NCBI RefSeq assembly: GCF_900269665.1
Contig: NZ_LT985361.1
Span: forward strand, 1,250,040 to 1,314,039
Reading direction: 5' to 3'
From: Nocardia suismassiliense
GTDB lineage: Bacteria > Actinomycetota > Actinomycetes > Mycobacteriales > Mycobacteriaceae
Length of the DNA stretch: 64,000 bases
Below the pieces are notes generated by a model. That model did no database searches. It was not told the DNA's origin and saw nothing but the letters and a program-made list of their open reading frames with translations. A program made the translations under genes and the position numbers. This document shows positions 29,501 to 39,000 of this stretch, piece by piece; position 1 is the stretch's first letter, and the number at the start of each line of letters is the position of its first letter.

Positions 29501-32500
29501 ATCGGCATGTTCGTGAACACCGTGGTGTTCCGGACACAGTTCGAGTCGGGTGAGTCGTTCGCCGAATTGCTGACCAGGCAGCGGGAATCCGATCTGCAGG
29601 CGTTCGCGCATGCGGACATTCCGTTCGAGCGGCTGGTCGAGGTGCTCAACCCGCCGCGGTCGACGGCGCACCATCCGCTGTTCCAGGTGGGGTTGTCGTT
29701 CCAGAACATCGCGCGCACCGCGCTCGAACTGCCCGGCCTCACGGTCGCGGGGCTGGACGCGGATCTGGCTGTGTCGCAGTTCGATCTGCACCTGATCGTG
29801 GGCGACGGCTACGACGAGTCGGGTGTGCCCACCGGCATGGGTGGGTTCTTCACCTATGCGACAGATCTTTTCGACGCCGCGACGGTGCAAGGTTTCGCCG
29901 AGCGGTTGACGCGGATTCTCGCCGCCGTGGTGGCGGATGCGCGGGTGCCCGTCGGCGATATCGAGATCCTCGACGAGGCCGAACGCGATGCGGTGCTGGC
30001 GCATTGGAACGTGACCGAACAGCAGGTCGACGAGTCGGCGACGCTGGTCTCGCTGTTGGACGCCGCGGTGGCGGCCGATCCTCGATCCGTGGCGCTGGTA
30101 GCGGATCTGCCGGAAGGTCGCGCGAAGGTGACCTACGGCGAGCTGGATGCTCGGGTGAATCGCCTTGCCCGGTATCTCGTTTCGATCGGTGTCGGTCCGG
30201 AGTCGCGGGTGGCGCTGGCGTTCCCGCGTTCGATCGATCTGATCGTGGCGATGTATGCGGTGGCCAAGTCCGGTGGTGCGTATGTGCCGGTGGATCCGGC
30301 GCAGGCGGCCGAGCGTACGAGCTACATCCTCGAGTCGGCGGCACCGGTGTGTGTGCTGACGAACGCTGCGGCCGAGTTCGATACCCCGGTAGCGCCTTTG
30401 GTGCGGATCGACGAGCTCGACCTCGAGGGACTCGATGCTTCCCCGGTAACCGATGCCGATCGGGTTGCGCCGTTGCGTCCGGCGAATACCGCGTATGTGA
30501 TCTTTACGTCGGGTTCGACGGGTCGTCCTAAGGGTGTGGCTGTTTCGCATGCGGCGATTGCGAATCAGTTGCAGTGGAAGGTTACTGAGTTCGGGTTGGA
30601 TGCGGCGGATGCGATTCTGCTGAAGACGGCTGCGACGTTCGATCTTTCGGTGTGGGAGTTCTGGTCGGCGGCGGTGTGTGGTGGTCGTTTGGTGATTGCC
30701 GCGCCTGATGGTCATCAGGATCCGGCGTACTTGAACGAGTTGATGGCCCGTGAGTGGGTCACCACTCTGCACGTAGTTCCCTCCATGCTCGACGCATTGG
30801 CGACGGCGGACTTCCCGACCTCCCTGTGGCGGGTATTGGCGATCGGCGAGGCGCTGCCCGGTGATTTGGCGCAACGCTTCCTGCGCGACTATCCCCGCGT
30901 CGAACTGTTCAACCTCTACGGCCCGACCGAGGCCGCGGTGTCCATCACCAGCCATCGGGTCACCCGCAACGATCAGACGTCGGTGCCGGTCGGTGCCCCC
31001 GAGTGGAACAGCCAAGTCTTCGTACTGGATTCGCGGCTGCGGCCGGTCCCGGTCGGCGTTTCCGGCGAGCTCTATCTGGCCGGTGTGCAGCTCGCGCGGG
31101 GTTACTTCGGTCGTGCGGATCTGACATCGGATCGGTTCGTGGCCAACCCGTTCCAGACCGGCGAGCGGATGTACCGGACCGGTGACCTGGTGGCGTGGAA
31201 TGCCTCCGGTGAGCTGGAGTACCGGGGCCGCACCGACTTCCAGGTGAAGATCCGCGGTTTCCGCATCGAGCTCGCCGAGATCGAGGCTGCGCTGCTCGCG
31301 CTGCCGCAGATCGCGCAGGCCGCGGTCATCGCCAAGTCGGACCCGCGCACCGGTGACCGCCTCGTCGCCTACCTGGTCCCCGCGACCACCGGTGTCGATG
31401 TCGCCGAGGTGAAATCGGCACTGACCGCTGGTTTGCCGTCGTACATGGTGCCGTCGGCATTCATGGAGCTGGATGCGTTGCCGCTCAATGTGAACGGCAA
31501 GCTGGATCGGAAAGCACTACCGGAGCCCGAGTTCGAGGCTCAGGTCTTCCGTGCCCCGTCCACGCCGATCGAAGAGATCGTGGCCTCGGTGTATGCCGAG
31601 GTGCTCGGTGTCGAGCGGGTCGGTGCCGATGACGACTTCTTCGGCCTCGGCGGTAACTCGTTGCTGGCGACCCAGGTCGCGGCCCGCATCGGCGCCGCGC
31701 TGGACTCCCGTGTCCCCGTTCGTACTCTGTTCGAAGCCTCGACAGTCGCAGGTCTGGCTGCCAAGGTCGAACAGTACGCGGGCACCGGCGGCCGCAAAGC
31801 CCTTGTCGCAGGGCCCCGTCCGGAGCAGATCCCGCTGTCGCTGGCGCAGCAGCGTATGTGGTTCCTGAACCAGTTCGACACCGCCTCGGCCGTCTACAAC
31901 ATCCCCGCCGCCATCCGGCTGTCCGGCGACCTCGATGTCGCGGCACTGCAAGCGGCGGTGCGCGATCTCGTGGCCCGCCACGAGATCCTGCGCACCACCT
32001 ACCCGCAGACCCAGCACGGCCCGGTGCAGTCCATCGCCGCGCAGGTGCCGGTCGATCTCGCGCCCGCACGCATCGACGCGGCCGACGTGCCGGACGCGGT
32101 ATATCGCGTCGTCGCAGCGGGTTTCGACGTCACCACCGAGGTGCCGTTCCGCGCGAAGCTGTTCCAGGTCGCCGACACCACCGACCACGTCCTGGTCTTC
32201 GTGGCGCATCACATCAGCGCGGACGGCTGGTCGATGGGCCCGCTGACCCGCGACCTGGTGCTGGCCTATGCCGCGCGCACCGGCGGCGCGGCACCGGCCT
32301 GGGCGCCGCTGCCGGTCCAGTACGCGGACTACAGCATCTGGCAGCGCGACGTGCTCGGCGCCGAGGACGACCCGCAGAGCCTGATCGCTCAGCAGGCCGA
32401 GTACTGGCGCACCGCGCTGGCCGCGCTGCCCGACGAACTGGCCCTGCCCGCGGACCGCCCGCGCCCGGCCACCGCCTCCTACCGGGGCGCGACGCTGGAC

Positions 32501-35500
32501 TTCGAGCTCGACGCGGAACTGCACGCCGCCCTCGATCGTGTTGCTCAGCAGCACAATTCGACCCTGTTCATGGTGGTGCACGCGGCGCTGGCCGTCCTGC
32601 TGTCGCGGTTGTCCGGCAGCACCGATATCGCCATCGGCACCCCGGTGGCCGGTCGTGGCGAGGCCGAACTCGACGACATGATCGGCATGTTCGTCAACAC
32701 CCTGGTGTTGCGCAACGAGATCGAGCCGGGCGCCACCTTCGACGCGCTGCTCGCCGACGTCAGGCAGACCGACGTGGCCGCCTTCGGCCATGCCGACCTG
32801 CCGTTCGAACGCCTGGTGGAGCTGCTGGATCCGGTTCGCTCCGCGGCGCGGCATCCGCTGTTCCAGGTGATGCTGGTCTTCCAGAACCTGGCGCAGACCT
32901 CGCTCGAGCTGCCCGGACTCACCGTGTCCGGCATCGACCCGCAGGTGCAGGCCGCCAAGTTCGACCTGCAACTGACCGTCGCGGAACAGCCCGACACACA
33001 GGGTATTTCGGCGGTTCTGACCTACGCGACCGATCTGTTCGACGCCGCGACCGTGCAGAACTTCGCCGACCGCTTCCGCCGCATCCTCGCGGCGGTGGCG
33101 GCAAACGATTCGGTAGTGGTCGGCGATATCGACCTGCTCGCCGCCGGTGAACGCGAACTCGTCCTGCACGAATGGAACTCGCTGGGCGCCTGGGTGCCCG
33201 GTGCCACGCTGCCCGGCCTCATCGCCGATCAAGTGTGGCGTCGGCCGGACGCCATCGCCATCCGGTTCGGTGACCGCACACTTACCTTCCGTGAGTTGCA
33301 ACGCCGCGCCAACCAAGTGGCACGCGCGCTGATCGCCCAGGGCGCGGGCCCGGAATCACTGGTGGCCGTTGCCGTGCCGCGCACCGAGGATCTCCCGGTC
33401 GCGCTGCTCGGTGTGCTTGCCACTGGTGCCGCCTACCTGCCGATCGACTCCACCTACCCGGCACAGCGACTCGAATTCATGCTCGCCGACGCCGCTCCGG
33501 TCTGTGTGCTGACCACGCTGGACGAACGCGCCGCCGTACCCACCGGTGACCTGCCCGTCGTCTTGTTCGAGGAGACAGCGGCTTTCGCCGACGCGCCCAT
33601 CCACGACGCGGACCGGCTCGCGCCACTGCACCCCGACAATCTGGCCTACGTCATCTACACCTCGGGCTCGACCGGTGTGCCGAAGGGCGTCGGTGTCGCA
33701 CACCGCAATGTCGTCGAGCTGTTCGCGAACACCCAGACCCTCTTCCGGTTCGACGAGAACGACGTCTGGACGCTGTTCCACTCGTTCGCCTTCGACTTCT
33801 CGGTGTGGGAGCTGTGGTGTGGCCTCGCGCACGGCGGCGCCGTCGTCGTGGTCGACTACCTGACCTCGCGGTCGCCGGAGCAGTTCCGCGAGTTGCTGGT
33901 CCGCGAACGGGTGACGGTGCTGAACCAAACCCCGTCCGCCTTCTACCAATTGGTGGAGGCCGACCGGGCGGCCGAGCCGGACGCGCTGGCGCTGCGCTAT
34001 GTGGTGTTCGGCGGCGAGGCCCTGGATCTGCGCAAGCTGGAGCGCTGGTACGAACGGCACGGCGCGGCAACCCGTCTGGTCAATATGTACGGCATCACCG
34101 AGACCACGGTGCACGTGTCGTTCCTGCCGCTGGACGAGCGGGACCGGCACAATCCGGCCAGCGTCATCGGCCGGGCGATCCCCGGTCTGGACGCCTACGT
34201 GCTCGACCCGCGCCTGCACCCGACCCCGCTGGACGTGCCCGGCGAGATCCACGTCGTCGGCGCGCAACTGTCCCGCGGCTACCTGGGCAGGCCCGGCCTC
34301 ACCGCGACCCGCTTCGTGGCAAACCCGTTCGGCGCGCCCGGCTCTCGCATGTACCGCACCGGTGACGTCGGCCGCTGGCGGGACTGCGGCGACAAAGCGC
34401 AGCTCGAATACGCCGGTCGCAGTGACCAGCAGGTGCAGTTGCGCGGTTTCCGGATCGAACTCGGCGAGGTCGAGGCGGCCTTGCTGCGGTGCGACGGCGT
34501 GAATCAGGCTGTTGCCCTGGTCCGTTCGGACGGCAACGGCGACCGGCTCATCGGCTACGTGGTCGCCGACAGCGACATCGACCCGGTGACCGTGCGTGCC
34601 CAGGCCGCGCGGTTCCTGACCGGCTACATGGTGCCGGATGCGATCGTGCCGCTCGACGCGCTCCCGCTGACGCCGAACGGCAAGCTCGACCGCAAGGCCC
34701 TGCCTGCTCCGGAGTTCGTCAGCGGCACCGTCTTCCGGGCACCGAGCTCGCCGCTGGAGCAGACGGTCGCCCAGGTCTTTGCCGAGCTGCTCGGCGCGGA
34801 GACGGTCGGGCTCGATGACGACTTCTTCGCACTCGGCGGCAACTCACTGCTGGCCGCGCAGGCGGTCGGCCGGCTGCGCGAGGCCACCGGCGCCACCGTC
34901 AGCGTGCAGTGGTTCTTCACCGACGCCACGGTGGCCGGCCTCGTCGCGCGGATCGACACCGCGGGGGAGTCCGACGCCGACGCCGCGATGCGGGTCCTGC
35001 TGCCGATCCGCACCGGCGGCACCGCGGCACCGCTGTTCTGCCTGCACCCGATGTACGGCCTGGCCTGGAGCTACGCGGGGCTCACCCAGTTCCTGCCCGC
35101 CGACCAGCCGATCTACGGCGTGCAGTCCCCGGCGCTGGCCGAGGACGGCGACCTGCCCGCCTCGATCGTTGAGCTGGCGCACCGCTACGTCAGCGAGATC
35201 AGGACCGTGCAACCGCACGGCCCGTACAAACTGCTCGGGTGGTCGCTCGGCGGCGTGCTCGCCCATGCGATCGCGACCGAGCTGCAGGCCGACGGCGAGC
35301 AGGTCGCGCTGCTGGCCATGATGGACAGCCACCCGAACCCCGACGTCGCGGGCTTCCGCGCGGCGGTGCGCGGCGCGCTGGCCGAACTCGGGCTCGGCAG
35401 CGACCTGATCGCCGACGAGGACGACATCTACGACCTGAGCGACCAGGCCCTGGCCGCGCTGCACGCGATGATCCCGCCGGAACTGGTCGCACTGACCCCC

Positions 35501-35776
35501 GAACGGTTGCGTCGCATCTATCGCAGCGCGGTCCGCTCGGCCGAACTGATCGCCGAGCACCGTCCAGGGGTGTTCCACGGCACGCTGCAGTACTTCAGCG
35601 CCGCCGTGGCCGATCCCGCGGATGTGCTTCGCGCCACTGCGACCGACTGGGCTCCGCACGTCACGGGTGCGGTGCACGACCGGCCGATCGGGGTGACGCA
35701 CGCGCAGATGACCGCACCGGAGGCGCTGGCCGACATCGGTGCTCAGCTGGCCGTTCTGCTCGATACCTCGAGCTGA
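23567..35776 (+). CDS. NRPS2: A-PCP-(C-A-PCP)x3-TE, four modules
   Basis: The 4069-residue enzyme: A1 (YTSGSTG 179, Lys 512), PCP1 Ser 566, C2 (HH 750), A2 (TSGSTG 1235, Lys 1577), PCP2 Ser 1630, C3 (HH 1821), A3 (2313, Lys 2645), PCP3 Ser 2698, C4 (HH 2881), A4 (3364, Lys 3706), PCP4 Ser 3760, TE about 3800-4069 (GWSLGG, Ser 3893). All C domains keep HHxxxDG. Pocket codes read by eye: A1 DALFAGIIVK, A2 DVWDFILGSK, A3 DLWHLILVSK (none recognised), A4 DFWNVGMVHK (threonine). The TE resembles the EntF type. It begins with an A domain behind an Arg-rich tail, [17 protein letters not shown]. It therefore either starts its own tetrapeptide or receives a chain from C3 of NRPS1. No epimerase or methylase domain is present. 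Start ATG 23567 overlaps a short leader ORF. Confidence 0.94.
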   Translation: MTRPARVRPARTRRPRVITLPQLMATAVEANPDGIALRYADAVATLAQVSYAELDERSTRLARLLIDRGIGPEDLVAIGIPRSIESVLAVWAVAKSGAGFVPVDPNYPADRVEHMVKDSGAVFGLTTRQAATQLPGQVEWLAIDGDSTLHALEQHSTEPITNADRVRQLRAEHPAWVIYTSGSTGAPKGVVATQAGIAGFCEEQRTHYGVTGTARTLHFSSPSFDASMLEMLLALGGAATMVVVAPTVFGGDDLAELLRRERVTHAFITPAALASIDPAGLDDLGVVAVGGEAWPPDLVRRWLLPVSGGMRALFNIYGPTETTIVVNIGAPLELDAPLTIGGPIRGVTEYVLDERLSPVPDGVVGELYISGAQVARGYHERPALTATRFIANPFDPTGSRLYRSGDLVRWTADGRLEYAGRNDFQVQVRGFRIELGEIDAVLAGHDSVDFAVTIGHQLDSGATILASYVLAAPGAAVATDELIALAERKLPAHMVPTSITVLDEIPLTPVGKLDRRALPAPQLQTKEFRAPSGELELLVADIFAELLDADTAIGADDDFFALGGNSLIATKVVARLGAQIGARVPARTVFEAPTVAGLAARLEPIAGSGGRQALTRMPRPEHIPLSLAQQRMWFLNQFDTASAANNIPFAIRLTGALDVPALQAAVADLVERHETLRTVYPAVDGTGYQVVLPAAQAIPELVVTELAASALPNTLAEFMLAGFDVAAEVPLRMALFQVGSDDYVLAVVVHHIAADGTSMAPMVQDLTVAYFARAAGTAPDWAPLPVQYADYALWQRAMLGDENDPRSVAAAQIEYWRTALAGLPGRLELPTDRPRPALASGRGGGYTFEGDAQIRAKLEAIALDTGASLFMVGHAAFAALLARLSGSADIAIGTPVAGRGEAELDGLIGMFVNMLVLRTDTAPGKSFRELVESAKKVDLAAFSHVELPFERLVEVLDPARSQAHHPLFQVALFFQNMDKPALELPGLSAAALDLDGAAAKFDLQLTVTPHEGDDAGLSAMFTYATDLFDEATIARFAARLRRLLRSVTADPDRAFGDADLLSLVERDRILFEWNDTRQRVAPDLLLDGYRQMVATTPDAVALAYEGTELTYREFDQRVNQLARLLISQGVGAESLVGLAIRRSLDLVVGMYAIVTAGGAYVPLDPDHPAERIAHILDTAQPACVVTTSTDAAAVPAGVATVTIDTAELARFDSAPVRKDELLRRVLPQHPAYVIFTSGSTGRPKGVAVSHAAINNQIEWMLAEYPLNQDDVYLQKTATTFDVSLWGFFMPLRVGAKLVVATPDGHRDPAYVAETIAAQSVTVTDFVPSMLTIFAAHTAKGAVPTLEQIFVIGEALPPETVTAVHAVIDADVHNLYGPTEAAGSVTYWPADGSDTRSVPIGLPQWNTQVYVLDSRLRPVPDGVAGELYLAGDQLARGYVRRPDLTADRFVASPFGTGQRMYRTGDLVVWRKASGADADDEMVLDYLGRTDFQVKFRGQRIELGEIETALLAHDSVSQAVALVSQSSLGDQLVAYAVAAPGAHIDPQELRAAVAETLPAYMVPAAVVALDAFPLNPSGKLDRKALPEPMFTAREFRAPATAVEEIIAGVFGEVLGLARVGADDDFFALGGNSLIATQVVARLGAAVGGRVPVRTLFEAPTVAGLAAVIDSQVHGRPGVELGSIARPDQLPLSLAQRRMWFLNRFDQDDETAGSAAYNLPFALRLTGALDVAALGAALHDVVARHEVLRTVYPETADGPIQVGLPPNGVDLDVTPRVLSEADVAGAVYALASSSFDVTAEVPVRVALLQVDGMADTYVLAVVVHHIAADGSSMGPLARDVMVAYAARTAGEAPSWAPLRVQYADYALWQRAVLGDESDAESIAAQQIGFWRAHLADLPDLLELPTDRPRPAIASMAGARVDVQIDAATHAGLVELARAHGATLFMVVHTALAVLLARLSGATDVAIGTPLAGRGERELDDLIGMFVNTVVFRTQFESGESFAELLTRQRESDLQAFAHADIPFERLVEVLNPPRSTAHHPLFQVGLSFQNIARTALELPGLTVAGLDADLAVSQFDLHLIVGDGYDESGVPTGMGGFFTYATDLFDAATVQGFAERLTRILAAVVADARVPVGDIEILDEAERDAVLAHWNVTEQQVDESATLVSLLDAAVAADPRSVALVADLPEGRAKVTYGELDARVNRLARYLVSIGVGPESRVALAFPRSIDLIVAMYAVAKSGGAYVPVDPAQAAERTSYILESAAPVCVLTNAAAEFDTPVAPLVRIDELDLEGLDASPVTDADRVAPLRPANTAYVIFTSGSTGRPKGVAVSHAAIANQLQWKVTEFGLDAADAILLKTAATFDLSVWEFWSAAVCGGRLVIAAPDGHQDPAYLNELMAREWVTTLHVVPSMLDALATADFPTSLWRVLAIGEALPGDLAQRFLRDYPRVELFNLYGPTEAAVSITSHRVTRNDQTSVPVGAPEWNSQVFVLDSRLRPVPVGVSGELYLAGVQLARGYFGRADLTSDRFVANPFQTGERMYRTGDLVAWNASGELEYRGRTDFQVKIRGFRIELAEIEAALLALPQIAQAAVIAKSDPRTGDRLVAYLVPATTGVDVAEVKSALTAGLPSYMVPSAFMELDALPLNVNGKLDRKALPEPEFEAQVFRAPSTPIEEIVASVYAEVLGVERVGADDDFFGLGGNSLLATQVAARIGAALDSRVPVRTLFEASTVAGLAAKVEQYAGTGGRKALVAGPRPEQIPLSLAQQRMWFLNQFDTASAVYNIPAAIRLSGDLDVAALQAAVRDLVARHEILRTTYPQTQHGPVQSIAAQVPVDLAPARIDAADVPDAVYRVVAAGFDVTTEVPFRAKLFQVADTTDHVLVFVAHHISADGWSMGPLTRDLVLAYAARTGGAAPAWAPLPVQYADYSIWQRDVLGAEDDPQSLIAQQAEYWRTALAALPDELALPADRPRPATASYRGATLDFELDAELHAALDRVAQQHNSTLFMVVHAALAVLLSRLSGSTDIAIGTPVAGRGEAELDDMIGMFVNTLVLRNEIEPGATFDALLADVRQTDVAAFGHADLPFERLVELLDPVRSAARHPLFQVMLVFQNLAQTSLELPGLTVSGIDPQVQAAKFDLQLTVAEQPDTQGISAVLTYATDLFDAATVQNFADRFRRILAAVAANDSVVVGDIDLLAAGERELVLHEWNSLGAWVPGATLPGLIADQVWRRPDAIAIRFGDRTLTFRELQRRANQVARALIAQGAGPESLVAVAVPRTEDLPVALLGVLATGAAYLPIDSTYPAQRLEFMLADAAPVCVLTTLDERAAVPTGDLPVVLFEETAAFADAPIHDADRLAPLHPDNLAYVIYTSGSTGVPKGVGVAHRNVVELFANTQTLFRFDENDVWTLFHSFAFDFSVWELWCGLAHGGAVVVVDYLTSRSPEQFRELLVRERVTVLNQTPSAFYQLVEADRAAEPDALALRYVVFGGEALDLRKLERWYERHGAATRLVNMYGITETTVHVSFLPLDERDRHNPASVIGRAIPGLDAYVLDPRLHPTPLDVPGEIHVVGAQLSRGYLGRPGLTATRFVANPFGAPGSRMYRTGDVGRWRDCGDKAQLEYAGRSDQQVQLRGFRIELGEVEAALLRCDGVNQAVALVRSDGNGDRLIGYVVADSDIDPVTVRAQAARFLTGYMVPDAIVPLDALPLTPNGKLDRKALPAPEFVSGTVFRAPSSPLEQTVAQVFAELLGAETVGLDDDFFALGGNSLLAAQAVGRLREATGATVSVQWFFTDATVAGLVARIDTAGESDADAAMRVLLPIRTGGTAAPLFCLHPMYGLAWSYAGLTQFLPADQPIYGVQSPALAEDGDLPASIVELAHRYVSEIRTVQPHGPYKLLGWSLGGVLAHAIATELQADGEQVALLAMMDSHPNPDVAGFRAAVRGALAELGLGSDLIADEDDIYDLSDQALAALHAMIPPELVALTPERLRRIYRSAVRSAELIAEHRPGVFHGTLQYFSAAVADPADVLRATATDWAPHVTGAVHDRPIGVTHAQMTAPEALADIGAQLAVLLDTSS
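26860..27110 (+). repeat. Near-identical tract shared with NRPS3 (39350-39600)
   Basis: The start of A2 in NRPS2 (motifs A1-A2) is nearly identical in DNA to the matching part of NRPS3, including long unbroken runs around GGTGTCGGTGCGGAGTCGCT and CATCCGGCCGAGCGGATCGC. Codon use here has more T-ending codons than the flanks. This suggests recent duplication or gene conversion between the two genes. Confidence 0.7.
30480..30770 (+). other. T-ending-codon patch inside NRPS2 A3
   Basis: Around the P-loop and specificity region of A3 the codons switch from the usual C/G endings to many T endings (GGT, GTT, CGT, GAT, TTT, TCT). The homologous part of NRPS3 (42975-43260) encodes almost the same protein with normal GC-rich codons. 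The boundary is sharp by eye on both sides. It looks like a segment acquired by recombination from a gene with different codon use. Confidence 0.6.
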
Positions 35777-35781
35777 GCGGC

Positions 35782-35820
35782 CCCTGCCGAGGTGAGATCA
35801 CCAATCGCGCCTCGGCAGGG
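35782..35820 (+). terminator. Hairpin after NRPS2
   Basis: A perfect 11-base-pair stem (CCCTGCCGAGG at 35782-35792 paired with 35810-35820) with a 17-base loop starts six bases after the NRPS2 stop and is followed by AATAATCGTT. It could end the NRPS2 message or attenuate reading into NRPS3. NRPS3 would then need its own promoter in the following 180 bases, where TAACGAT (35914-35920) is a candidate -10. Confidence 0.6.
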
Positions 35821-36002
35821 AATAATCGTTCCCGGCGCTCGTTTCGCGCGGTCGGGGAGCGGTCTGTGGCACAGATCGCGAGGGCTGTGTCCGGTGTGCG
35901 CCGGTGCGGTCGGTAACGATGGGTATGCGCGCATTCGATGTCCATGGGGGTGGGGCCAGCGAGGCGTGTGTGCGGCGACAACAGGCAGGGTGAGGCATCT
36001 CC

Positions 36003-36059
36003 ATGGTTCGGTCGGTCGGGCAGCGGTATGACGACGCTCGCGCAGCGGTGTGCGCATGA
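36003..36059 (+). CDS. Short leader ORF coupled to NRPS3 (18 codons)
   Basis: ATG 36003 opens an 18-codon frame ([18 protein letters not shown]). Its TGA overlaps the NRPS3 ATG at 36056 as ATGA. GGTGAGG lies about seven bases upstream of ATG 36003 and is a reasonable ribosome-binding site, whereas the NRPS3 start has none of its own. The upstream ACAGGCAGGGTGAG and CATGGTTCG match the NRPS2 leader. Whether the peptide matters or only its translation does is unknown. Confidence 0.5.
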   Translation: MVRSVGQRYDDARAAVCA

Positions 36060-39000
36060 CCCGCCCAGCCAGAGTTCGGCCTACCCGAACCAGACGAGCC
36101 AGGGTCACCACCCTGCCGCAGCTGATGGCGACGGCTGTCGAGGCGAACCCGAACGGCCTCGGTGTCGTGCTCGCCGACGCCGCCGGCACGCTGGCGGAGC
36201 TGAGCTACGCCGAACTCGATGAGCGGTCCACCCGGCTGGCGCGGCTGCTGATCGACCGTGGCGTCGGCCCCGAGGACCTGGTGGCCGTCGGCATCCCGCG
36301 CTCGATCGACTCCGTGGTCGCGGTCTGGGCGGTGGCCAAGGCAGGCGCCGGTTTCGTGCCGGTGGACCCGAACTACCCGGCCGACCGGGTCGAGCACATG
36401 GTCGCTGACTCCGGCGCCGTCTGCGGGCTGACCGTCGCCGCGGTGCGCGACGAACTACCGGACCGGGTCGACTGGCTGTCCATCGACACCGCCGACTGCG
36501 CCAGGTGGCTCGAGGAGTTCCCGGCGGACCCGGTGACCTACATCGACCGGGTGCGCCCACTGCGCGCCGAACACCCGGCTTACGTCATCTACACCTCCGG
36601 ATCCACCGGCACACCCAAGGGCGTTGTCGTCACCCAGGCCGGCCTGTCCGGTTTCTGCGACGAGCAGCGTGAGCGCTATCAAGTGACGAGTGATTCGCGG
36701 ACGCTGCATTTCGCGTCGCCGTCGTTCGATGCCTCGGTGCTGGAGCTGCTGCTCGCGATCGGCGGCGCGGCCACCATGGTCGTGGTGGCGCCGACCGTGT
36801 TCGGCGGCGAGGAACTCGCGGCGCTGATCCGCAGGGAACGCGTGACACACGCGTTCATCACGCCCGCGGCGCTCGCTTCGGTGGATCCCGCCGGGCTGGA
36901 CGAGCTGCGGGTGGTCGTCGCGGGTGGCGAGGCGTGCCCGCCGGAGTTGGTGCGGCGCTGGGTGGTACCGGTGTCCGGCAGGCAAGTCCGGGAGTTCTAC
37001 AACGGGTACGGGCCCACCGAGACCACGATCATGACGAACATCAGTGCGCCGCTGGTCCCGGACGCGCCGGTGCCGATCGGCGGGCCCATCCGCGCGGTCA
37101 CCGAGTACGTGCTGGACGAGCAACTGGTGCCGGTCACCGGCGCGACGGTCGGCGAGCTGTACATCACCGGCGCGCAGCTGGCCAGGGGCTACCACGACCG
37201 GGCCGGGCTGACGGCGGCCCGCTTCATCGCGAATCCCTTCGACGCCAACGGCACTCGGCTGTACCGGACCGGTGACCTGGTCCGCTGGACCGCGGACGGC
37301 GAGCTGGAGTATCTCGGCCGCAACGACTTCCAGGTGAAGATTCGTGGCTTCCGCATCGAGCTCGGCGAGATCGACGCGGTGCTCGCCGCGCACGAGACGG
37401 TGGACTTCGCGGTCACCGTCGGCCACCAACTGGACAGTGGCGCCACGATTCTCGTCTCCTACGTGCATTCCGCGCCCGGCATGGACGCCGACGCCGCCGA
37501 GCTGGCCGCCGTCGCCGAGCAACGCCTGCCCGCACACATGGTGCCGACTGTGGTCATGGTGATCGCCGCGATCCCGCTGACGCCGGTCGGCAAGCTCGAC
37601 CGCGCCGCGCTACCCGCACCACGCTTGCAGACCAAGGTGTTCCGCGCACCGGTCGGCCCGCTGGAAGAGCTGGTCGCCGACGTCTTCGCCGAGTTGCTCG
37701 GGCCCGGCGCCCCGGTGGGCGCCGACGACCACTTCTTCGAACTCGGCGGCAATTCGCTGATCGCCACGCAGGCGGCGGCCCGGCTGGGCACGGCCCTGTC
37801 CGCTCGGGTGCCCGCGCGGCTCATCTTCGAGACACCCACCGTCGCAGGCCTGGCCGAGCGGATGGAGTCGTTGAAGGGTGCCGGGGATCGGCGTGCGCTC
37901 GCGCCGACGGAACGGCCCGAACACATTCCGCTGTCGCTGGCGCAGCAGCGGATGTGGTTCCTGAACCAGTTCGACACCGCGTCGGCGGCGAACAATATTC
38001 CGATCGCGGTCCGGCTGTCCGGCGCGCTGGACGTGTCGGCGCTGCAGGCCGCGATCATGGATGTGATCGAACGGCACGAGACGCTGCGCACCGTGTACCC
38101 GGCCATCGACGGTACCGGCTACCAGGTGGTTCTCCCTGCGGCACAGGCCGTTCCGGACCTGGCACCGAAGCCGCTCGCCGAGCACGAGCTGGCGGACTGG
38201 CTGCGCGGGCTCGCGCTGGCCGGGTTCGATGTCGCCGCGGAGGTGCCGCTGCGCGTCGCGCTGGCCGAGCTGTCGCCCAGCGAACACGTGGTCGTCGTGG
38301 TGGTGCACCACATCGCCGCCGACGGCGCCTCGGTCGCCCCATTCCTGCGGGATCTGCTCGGCGCCTTCCTGTCTCGGCGCAACGGCGCCCCGCCCGCCTT
38401 GCCGCCGCTGCCGGTGCAGTACGCCGATTACACGCTGTGGCAGCGCGAGGTGCTCGGTGACGAGCACGACCCCGACTCGGTGGCCGCCGCGCAGATCGCC
38501 TACTGGCGCGCGGCGCTGGCCGGCATCCCGGATCGACTAGAGCTACCCGCGGACCGGCCACGCCCGGCCATCGCCTCGAATGCCGGAGCGGAATACACCT
38601 TCGAGGTGTCCGCCGAGGTGCATCGCGGGCTCACCGAGCTGGCCCAGCGGGCGGGCGCTTCGGAATTCATGGTGGTGCACGCCGCGTTCGCCGCACTGCT
38701 CGCCCGGCTCACCGGCACCGACGACATCGTCATCGGCACCCCGGTGGCCGGCCGGGGCGAGCGCGAGCTCGACGGGCTGATCGGCATGTTCGTGAACACC
38801 CTGGTGTTGCGCACGCCGATCGCTCCCGGCGCCTCGTTCGCCGAGTTGCTCGCGGCGACCAAAGAGACGGACCTGGCCGCGTTCTCGCATGCCGAGCTAC
38901 CCTTCGAGCGGCTGGTCGAGGTGCTCGATCCGGTGCGCTCGCAGGCCCACCACCCGCTGTTCCAGGTGGCGCTGTTCTTCCAGAACATGAGCAAGGCGCA

